A program made the position numbers and the translations under genes. A DNA stretch of 64,000 nt from Gari tellinella. Lineage: Eukaryota; Mollusca; Bivalvia; Cardiida; Psammobiidae. How positions within the stretch are numbered: position 1 is the stretch's first letter; each line of letters starts with the position of its first letter. Location of the stretch: the NCBI GenBank assembly GCA_922989275.2, contig OV277858.1:186001-250000 (forward strand), read 5' to 3'. Below are positions 56,009 to 64,000 of the stretch, one piece after another. The notes beneath the pieces are model-generated. The model saw nothing but the letters and a program-made list of their open reading frames with translations. It did not search any database and had not been told where the DNA came from.

Positions 56009-56365
56009 AAGTTAAAACACAATTATTAGAAAGAAAAAGTATGTATATGTGTTGGTTACTTACACTTAAAGTTTTAAATAATGAACGCTGATAAACCCTA
56101 TTGGAAAACTGATATACAGACAGTATGAAGACATGAGAAGACCCCGAGAAAACCAGAAGTCGTAAGCCATGAACAATTTTAAAACATAAAAAAATTCCTG
56201 AAGAAACGAGAATACGTTATTAAATATAGTAACTAGGATAGAAACAAGATAGACACATTTAACCTTCATTATTATATAGATTACAAAAACTTACATTTAA
56301 ATGTATATTATCAGTAACAAGAAAATTGAATTTGAAATAGGGAGGCTGAAGTTGGTTGCGTAAAC

Positions 56366-57166
56366 CGAACTGGTTGCCAGTAGCGTAGACGCTACTAGTT
56401 TCTAGAAGCCAGTAGCGTATACGCTACTAGTTTCTGGTTGCCAGTGTCGTTTAAGAAACAAATTCTAAGTGCCAGTGTCGTAAACGCTACTAGTTTCTCG
56501 AAGCCAGTAGCGTATACTTTACTAATTTCTGGTTGCCAGTGTCGTTTAAGAAATTCTTTTAATTTCCACTGTCTTACACGCTACTAGTTTCTAGAAGCCA
56601 GTAGCGTAAACGCTACTAGTTTCTAGAAGCCAGTAGCGTATACGTTACTGGTTTCTGGTTGCCAGTGTCGTTTAAGAAAAGAAGTCTAAGTGCCAGTGTT
56701 GTAAACGCTACTAGTTTCTAGAAGCCAGTAGCGTAAACGCTACTAGTTTCTAGAAGCCAGTAGCGTATACGCTACTAGTTTCTGGTTGCCAGTGTCGTTT
56801 AAGAAAACAATTCTAAGTGCCAGTGTCGTAAACGCTACTAGTTTCTAGAAGCCAGTGTCGTAACCGCTACTAGTTTCTAGAAGCCAGTATCGTATACGTT
56901 ACTAGTTTCTGGTTACCAATGTCGTTTAAGAAAGATAAATAAGTTCCACTGGCGTATACGCTACTAGTTTCTGATTGCTAGTGTCGTTTAAGAAACCAAA
57001 ATAATGTCCTCTGTCGTAAACTCTACTAGTTTCTAGAAGCCTGTAACGTAAACGCTACTAGTTTCTAGACGCCAGTGTCGTAAACGCTACTACATGTAGT
57101 TTCTAGAAGGCAGTGTCGTAAACGCTACTAGTTTCTAGAAGCCAATAGAGTATACGCTACTAGTTT
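56366..57166. repeat. 32-bp palindromic satellite, main block
   Basis: The unit is GCCAGTAGCGTATACGCTAC followed by TAGTTTCTAGAA. Inside it AGTAGCGTATACGCTACT is a perfect 18-base palindrome and TTCTAGAA an 8-base one. A second unit type, GCCAGTGTCGTTTAAGAAA, alternates irregularly, giving a higher-order pattern. About two dozen units are present. Confidence 0.85.
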
Positions 57167-58353
57167 TTTATGTAATGTTTTATTTCTCAATATACGAGCA
57201 TATTAGTTTCTTAACAAGTATATTTTCTGTCTATTTATGTATAGCAAGGACTAACTTATGTAAAGTAAGGAAAAGAAAAAGTTGCGGAAGAGAGTAGAGA
57301 AAAATAATTGAAGAAGAAGAGGAAGAAGAGTGTTTTACTCCATGTGTTTGCAAACGTTTATTACATGCTATAGGTTCAACTGTAATTTTTCCCACTTGCC
57401 GTTATGCTGTTCAACTTTATTTTTAGCCGTTGCTATCATTCGCTCTATGTTTTCAACCTGTTTCAGATATTTTATAAAATTAACAAATAAGGGAATTGTA
57501 TTCTCATATTTATTTTTGTAAATAAAATATTTCGCATAAATAAGTATGGTATTTATCAAAGTTGAAAAACTACTCCACTCCGTATATCCAAGTGATATTA
57601 AAATATAATTTAGATTTAAATTTACTTGTTTTTCGTTTAGATATATTTCTAAATTTGTCCACAGTGCTCTGGAATATTGACATTCCCAGAATAGGTGTTT
57701 GTTTGATTCTATGTGCATGGCACAAAAGTCACACAAGCTCGAGTTTTCTAGTTTGCATTTATACAAAAATTGGTTGTTTGGTATAATTCGCATTATGTAT
57801 TTGTATTGAAAAGCTCGCATTTTCGTATCGATTAAGGATTTGAAGGGTACTATGTGTACATTCTTCCAGTTGATATCTTTCCTTTTTCCATTTAATATGA
57901 GGTTTTACTATGTTATTGTTATGTAATTCTTTTAGTAGTTTATTATACAGTAATTTTTTGGTACAATTAGATTGTTGGACTTGTTGCAATAAGTCTTCTC
58001 GTATATTATTATTAACTATGTTGCCTGCTTTCATTTTTTGTTTACATAGTTTTGGTATGCTTTCCAGTAAAATATAGTATTTAAGGAAGACTGAGTTTTG
58101 AAGGAGGTACTTGGTTTTTACAAATGGAAAAGTATAGAAAGTTTTTAGTCTGTTGTCGAAAACGTGTTCAATGCATTTGATACCCTTTGAATACCATTCA
58201 TTATAAAATAGCGTTTTATTTTTGTTTTTTATAAATGAGTTGTTCCATAATATTTGTTTATTTATTTCTTCAGGTTTGCTTTCGAAATTTATGTTTGACC
58301 ATGCCTGTATTATGTCTTTTAGAAAGATTGGCAGATAGTTGTATTGATTTTTT
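57167..58353 (-). mobile_element. 5'-truncated LINE inserted in the satellite
   Basis: It begins on the plus strand with TTTTTTATG (complement of a poly(A) end) after TACGCTACTAG, and ends just before TAGCGTAAACGCTACTAG, so the flanks look like a target duplication within the repeat. About 58347-57368 encodes the ORF2 C-terminus: LPIFLKDIIQAWSNINFES, KTLFYNEWYSKGIK, FLKYYILLESIPKLCKQK. A frameshift near 57890 follows, then DTKMRAFQYKYIMRI and the zinc-binding LCDFC..HLFWEC..W. It is the same general type as the LINE at 24901-25989. Confidence 0.85.
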
Positions 58354-58556
58354 GTAGCGTAAACGCTACTAGTTTCTAGAAGCCAGTAGCGTATACGCTA
58401 CTAGTTTCTGGTTGCCAGTGTCGTTTAAGAAAAACAATTTAAGTTCCACTGTCGTAAACGCTACTACTTTCTAGAAGCCAGTGTCGTAAATCCTACTAGT
58501 TTCTAGTAGCCAGTAGCGTATACGCTACTAGTTTCTGGTTGCCAGTGTCGTTTAAC
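58354..58556. repeat. 32-bp palindromic satellite, block after the LINE
   Basis: Continues the array: GTAGCGTAAACGCTACTAG, GCCAGTAGCGTATACGCTAC and the GTGTCGTTTAAGAAA variant. A third degenerate block (GTTGCGTAAACGCAACTCG) is at 58776-58850. Confidence 0.8.
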
Positions 58557-58849
58557 CCTTTACCTGATAGAAGCGCCTTCAGACGCATTTTAATGTATCC
58601 CTCCGCCTAAGAAAACAGTTTAAGATTATACAGGCATGAACATGTACAATTAGAAATATTACTCATATACAAGCAAATAGTGACTTAAAGCTATTCTGCT
58701 TTACTTTCAACCTGTTTTAAGTGGTCATCTGCCTTCAAATCTACAAACAGGTTATGAGGTATAAGCAAATAATTTTTGTGGTTACCAGTTGCGTAAACGC
58801 AACTCGTTTCTGGTTGCCAGTGTCGTATGCGCAACTTATTTCTGGTTGC

Positions 58850-59250
58850 GTGTTGAAAATCCGAGGGATACAGTGTGATTCCAGGCCGAACCGATATTCG
58901 CAGCAGGTCTCAAAGATGAACAGCCTGTTGTCGATAGAACAATGTAGGTAAGGGAAGTCGGCAAGTCAGATCCGTAACTTCGGGGAAAATATTGGCTCTA
59001 AGGACTGGGTCGGTCGGGCTGGAGTACGAAACGGGACTGGTACGGTCACTTGTTGGGCGAGGCCTCGTTGTCGAGCCCGAAGCGTTCGCTCAATCCTTCC
59101 CTTGGAGTGCCTCAGCTTGCGGCGCGTCGCCTTTTGCGGCTGCGTCCGCTTTGTCCGGCAACTACAGTGGTAAATGCGCTATTCCTACCCACTTTACGCG
59201 TTTTTTACACGTTTCTCAAGTGTTTTACGCGTTTATTATCCGTTTCGTTA
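58850..59250. other. GC- and CpG-rich stretch, no gene recognised
   Basis: Composition rises sharply (GGCGAGGCCTCGTTGTCGAG, GCGGCGCGTCGCC). Two overlapping frames of about 90 codons have no motif. It could be a small CpG island, but no adjacent gene is visible. Confidence 0.4.
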
Positions 59251-59254
59251 GTAA

Positions 59255-60115
59255 TGGGTGAAGGTATGGGCCGTTTCTCCCCTGTGTCTCAGTTAAGTTA
59301 CTATTGCCAAAATAAAATTAATCAATAAAATCAATCAAGGATGAAGGAATGGTTTGGGCAGTTTCTTCTCCCCTGTGTCTCAGTTAAGTTAGTAAAGGGG
59401 AAAGAAATTGCCTGGGCCGTTTATTCTCCCCTGTGTCTCAGTTAAGATAGTAAGGCGGGAAAGAATGGCCTGGGCCGTTTCTTCTCCCCTGTGTCTCTGT
59501 TAAGTTAGTAAGGGGGGGGGGAGGAATGACCTGGGCCGTTTCTTCCCCCTGTGTGTTAGTTAAATAAGCAAGGGGGAGGAATGGCCTGGGCCATTTCTTC
59601 TCCCCTGTGTGTCTTATACGTAAGTGAGAGGGGAAAGAATGGCTTAGGCCATTTCTTCTCTACTGGGTCTCAGTTAAGTTAGTAAAGGAGGAAGGAATGG
59701 CCTGGGCCGTCTCTTCCCCCCTGTGTCTCGGTTAAGTTAGTAAGGGCCGTTTCTTTCCCCTTGTGTGTTAGTTAAATTAGCAAGGGGGGTGGGGAAGGAA
59801 TGGCCTGGGCCGTTTCTTCCCTCTGTGTCTCAGCTAAGTTAGTAAGGGGGGAAGGAATGGTGTGGGCCGTTTTTTCTCCCCTGTGTCTCAGTTAAGATAG
59901 TAAGAGGGGAAGGAATGGGCCATGTATTTCCTTCCCCCCCTCACTTACTTATATGACACACAGGGGAGAAGAAACGACCCAGGCCATTCATTCTCCCCTT
60001 ACTAACTTAACTGAGACACAGGGGGGAAGAAATGGCACAGGCCATTATTTCCCCCTCATTATTTAGATGACACACAGTGGAGTAGAAACGGCCCTGACCA
60101 CTCTTTTCCCCCTGA
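59255..60115. repeat. Minisatellite of about 58-60 bp with an orientation switch
   Basis: Units GAATGGCCTGGGCCGTTTCT with CCCCTGTGTCTCAGTTAAG run forward from about 59255 to 59915. From about 59925 the array continues as its reverse complement to about 60115, ending next to the duplicated segment. Confidence 0.8.
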
Positions 60116-60127
60116 CTGAACTTAACT

Positions 60128-63100
60128 TTTTTACCAATCTTTCTAAAACTTGCTCAGATTGTATATTAACATAAGAGTTCGGATGAGTTTGATTATGGTT
60201 GAAGTCTGACTAATAGGACAAAAGTTATCTACCTTTGAATTGCTGAAAATGCTATATTTATCAATGTTTACACTTTAGAGGCCACAATTTTTATCCAATC
60301 TTTCTAAAACCTGCTCAGATTGTATACTACCATAAGAGTTCAGATGAGTTTGATTATAGTTGGAATCCGACCAATTGGTCAAGAGTTATCTACCTTTGAA
60401 TTGTTTAAAATGCCATATTTAACAGTGTTTACCCTCTAGAGGCCACAATTTGTATCCAATCTATCTCAAACTTACTCAGATTCAATATGACTATAGGAGT
60501 TCAAATGAGATTGATTATGGTTGAAATCAGACTAATAGGTCGAGAGTTATCTGCCTTTGAATTTCTAAAAATGCCTTATTTAAGGGTGTTTACACTCTAG
60601 AGGCCACAATTTTAGCTCGACTGAGCCAAAGCGCTCAAGGTGAGCTATTGGGATGGTCCGTCGTCGTCCGTCGTCGTTAACAATTGCTTCAAATGACATC
60701 TCCTCCTATACCGCTTGACAGAATTCAACCAAACTTTACAGAAATGTTCCTTGGGTCAAGCTCTTTCAAATTTGTTCAAAGAATTAAAAACAATGCAGAA
60801 CTCTGGTTGCCATGGCAACCAAAGTGAAAAAATAAGAAAATCTTAAAAAATCTTCTTGTCAAAAACTGCAAGGGTCAGAGCTTAGATATTTGGCAAACTG
60901 CATCATCTACAGGTCCTCTATCAAGTTTGTTCAAATTATGCCCCTGGGATCAAAATTGGCCCCGCCCCGGGGGTCACAGTTTTACACAGAGTTATATAGT
61001 GAAATTTTCAAACATCTTCTTCTCTGAAACTAATATGGCTAGAGCCTTGATATTTGGCATGGTTACACTTCTAGATGTTCTATACCAAAATTGTTCAAAT
61101 GGTTTAGGTCGGTTGCATAACTAGGTCACAGGAGCTAAAAATAGATTTTTTTTTCTATGAAACCTTAAAAAATATTCTTCTCTGAAACTACAAGGGCCAG
61201 AGCTTAGATATTTGGCACATAGCATCGCCTACAGGTCCTCTATCAAGTTTGTTCAAATTATGCCCCTGGGGTCAAAATTGGCCAGCCCTGGGGGTAACAG
61301 TTTTACATGGAGTTATATAGTGAAATTTTCAAACATCTTCTTCTCTGAAACTGATATGGCCAGAGCCTTGATATTTGGCATGGTGAAACTTCTAGATGTC
61401 CTATACCACACTTGTTCAAATGGTTCTGCTCAGTTGCATAACTAGGTCACAGGAGCTAAAACAAGATTTTTTTCAATGAAAACTTAAAAAATATTCTTCT
61501 TTGAAACTACAAGGGCCATAGCTTAGATATGTGACACATAGCATCGCATATAGGTCCTCTATCAAGTTTGTTCAAATTATGCCTCTTGGGTCAAAATTGG
61601 GCCCGCCTTGGGGGTCACAGTTTTACATAGAGTTATAGAGTGAAATTTTCAAAACGTCTTCTTCTCTGAAACTAATATGGCCAGAGCTTTGATATTCAGC
61701 ATGGTTACACTTCTAGATATCCTTTACCTATTTTGTTCAACCGGTTTCAGTCTGTTGCATATGTAGGTCAAAGGAGCTAAAAATAGATTTTTTTTCAATG
61801 GAAACTTACAAAAATCTTCTTGTCTAAAACCCTACTACCCTGATCTTAGATATTTGGCACATAGCATCATCTACAGGTCCACTTACAAAATTGTTCAAAT
61901 TATGCCCCTCGGGTAAAAAATGACCCCTTCCTGGACATGAATATTATTATATCTCCATTTTGTCAGTTATTCTCAGGTGAGCGAAATATGCCCCATGGGG
62001 CTCTTGTTATACAATCTTTCTCAAACTTGCTCAGATTGTATATGATCACAAGAGTTCAAATGAGTTTGATTATAGTTGTAATCACATGCATAGGTCAAGA
62101 GTTATCTACCTTTGCATTGCTGAAAATGCCATATTTAACGGTGTTTATACTCTAGCCGCCACAATCTTTATCCAGTCTTTTTCAAACTTGCTCAGATTGT
62201 ATATTACCATAAGAGTTGTAATAAGTGTCATTATGCTTGAAATCAAACAAATAGGTCAAGAGTTATCTGCCCTTAAATGGCTGAAAATGCCATAATTATC
62301 TTACAGGGTTTACACTCTTGCAACTACAGTTTTCAATGGATTTTGATTATATTTGCACACAAAGTTTACAGTTATAAGTTCTCAAAGGAGTGCAATTATT
62401 GTTGAAATCTAATCATTGTGGCAATAGTTATCTGCCCTTGATATACTTTGAAATGCCAGAAAAGGCTTCATTTCAGTATTGTTTAGGCTCTAGTTATCTG
62501 CCCTTGATGTACTCTACTATACTAGAATTATGAGGTTGTATTCCAAAATTGTTTACATGCTATACTACAAGTTTGATTGGATTTAGATTAAAACGAGTGA
62601 AACAGAAAGGTAAAGCTATCAGGCTTCAGTAATAGAGGTGAGCGATACCAGGGCCTTCAGGCCCTCTTGTTTTTAAACGTGCTGAAAATGTTTGCCTTGT
62701 TGATATCTAGGTCAGGTTTGAATTTGGTTTATGTTGGGTCAAAATCCAGGTTAATATAGATCAAATCAAAGAAAAACAGTGTGAACCCTCTTGAGGCTAC
62801 AAATCTCATTAGATCTAACTGAAACCTAGTATGAATGTTTTCCTACATAAAATCTAGTTAAAGTTTTAAATGTGGATCATGTCCTGTCAAAAACTAGGTC
62901 ACTAGGTAAAGTTATAGAAAAATATTGTAAACATTCTAGATGCTACAAATTTCATTGTATTTTCAAGAAATGTGCTCAAAATGTTGGTCTTACATGTATT
63001 TAAATCTAGACCAAATGAAAATCTGGGTCATGTCAGGTAATAATATAGGTCACTTTAGATCAAGTTTTACATGGCGTACATCATAATAGTGAATTGGGTA

Positions 63101-64000
63101 AATAATGGCTTAAGGCCTGGTTTGTTACAGCAGCACTGAAATTGGCACACCACATTAATTAATCATTTCAAGGAAAAGTCAAAATGACGATTCAATGTTT
63201 TGATTTCATAGTTTTCTTCTTCATGCGATACCTCTGCTATTTCTGACATTTTTTTTCAAAATTGTATTTTCAGGTCCCCGGTGCTTGGCAACTTTCTTCC
63301 AGAAATATCTAGAAGTCCTTGGAAACTCTGGTGACTGTTATAGATGGCCAATTCCAGGAACTACATTGAAGTCCTACAGTAGATATCCCGTTGGAATCAA
63401 TAAACTCGCAAACTTCATTTAAGATATTTGTAAAAAAAAGTGGCCTGAAAGGGAACTTTAAAAACCATAGTGGTAAAAGAACATTGGCAACTGGTCTGTA
63501 TTAATTCGGGCATTGAAAAGCAAGAAATAAAGGATAGGACAGCTGTGCGACAATATTAACGCTGTTCAGACTACATGTCATGATGTGTAAAACTGTGTCT
63601 AGTGTACTGGATCATAATTCTCCAAAACGAAAGTAAGTTTCTGAAAATCACTAGCCTGCCCAGGTTACTTGTAGGTCAGATGCTACCATGCCTAGCCTAA
63701 AGACCACGAATAATGGGAACAAGCAAAATGGGCTTTGCAATAGTATCTCTAGGAACCCGCTTACCCATATTACATTAAGTGGCGGTACCGTAAATTTCTC
63801 AGGCAGCACTTTCATTTTCGGCAACTCAAAATGAACTACCGGTATTCCATGTTCTAAGATAGAGTCGCTTTTGATGCAGTTATCTGTTAAAATAATAAAG
63901 CTAATATTTTACTGTCCAGTTTCCTGTTTCCGTTCCTTTACCTGTAGTAAACAGTGATACCTATTAAAACCAGACATTGACTCTTCAAGTCTACTTGACA
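60128..64000 (+). repeat. Direct duplicate of 15505-19370
   Basis: Constant offset of about 44.62 kb. It starts inside element A's second monomer and includes the nested element B (about 60613-62008), the end of A (about 62672), the exon-like block and the conserved short frame (63688-63834). Identity is high: one change in a 60-base stretch compared at 18841 and 63466. It diverges from 19355 only in the last 30 bases of the window. Confidence 0.9.

Noticed and set aside
56366..57166. Regularly spaced palindromes resembling a CRISPR array
   Set aside because: There are no unique spacers; the units are contiguous satellite repeats in animal DNA.
58992..59328. Two overlapping frames of about 90 codons in GC-rich DNA
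   Set aside because: High GC suppresses stops; no motif, and no splice or start context.

Overview
This window looks like accessory, repeat-dominated nuclear DNA of an invertebrate animal, most likely a bivalve mollusc. The base composition is AT-rich and there are no operons or dense ORFs. It contains Penelope-like elements, Ty3/gypsy elements with molluscan-type proteins, and dispersed families I associate with bivalve genomes: AGGTCA-rich tandem repeats, 160-bp monomer arrays, and hairpin-ended elements that finish in a GGGCC..GGCCC hairpin plus CTTGTT. I find no intact host gene. The long coding stretches all belong to retroelements.

Layout. 0.2-2.6 kb: a nearly intact Penelope-like element (PLE1) with reverse transcriptase (RT) and GIY-YIG endonuclease, followed by a hammerhead ribozyme. 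2.6-14.4 kb: small repeats, including a SINE remnant, a TTAA-flanked CCGGT-rich inverted-repeat transposon, tiny palindromic elements, and the first hairpin-ended element. 14.5-23.6 kb: left arm of a large inverted duplication. It carries a hairpin-ended element nested in another, a probable solo LTR and nuclear-receptor-like AGGTCA arrays. 23.6-28.4 kb: spacer with a decayed PLE2, a LINE inserted into it with an 11-bp target-site duplication (TSD), PLE2's own ribozyme, a 31-bp minisatellite, and an internally inverted PLE3. 28.4-52.1 kb: right arm of the inverted duplication, interrupted by two LTR retrotransposons, both on the minus strand. Gypsy-1 (30447-38906) is young and almost intact. 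Gypsy-2 (39488-50447) is older, has the order gag-PR-INT-RT-RNase H, and is itself interrupted by a DNA transposon and by an RT-bearing element. 52.1-56.0 kb: 3'-truncated APE-type LINE, a second copy of the RT-bearing element's tail, and a gypsy pol remnant. 56.3-58.6 kb: 32-bp palindromic satellite with a LINE inserted. 59.2-60.1 kb: minisatellite that reverses orientation. 60.1-64.0 kb: direct copy of about 15.5-19.4 kb.

Because each arm provides an empty site for insertions in the other, the order of events can be read. The inverted duplication came first. The hairpin-ended elements and the solo LTR then entered the left arm, gypsy-1 and gypsy-2 entered the right arm, and part of the left arm was later copied to the right end of the window. 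The most interesting signals are the two hammerhead ribozymes, the in-frame U UUA AAC slippery site and the single UAG in gypsy-1, the integrase-before-RT order of gypsy-2, the 18-bp-palindrome satellite, and a short reading frame kept open in all three copies of the duplicated segment.
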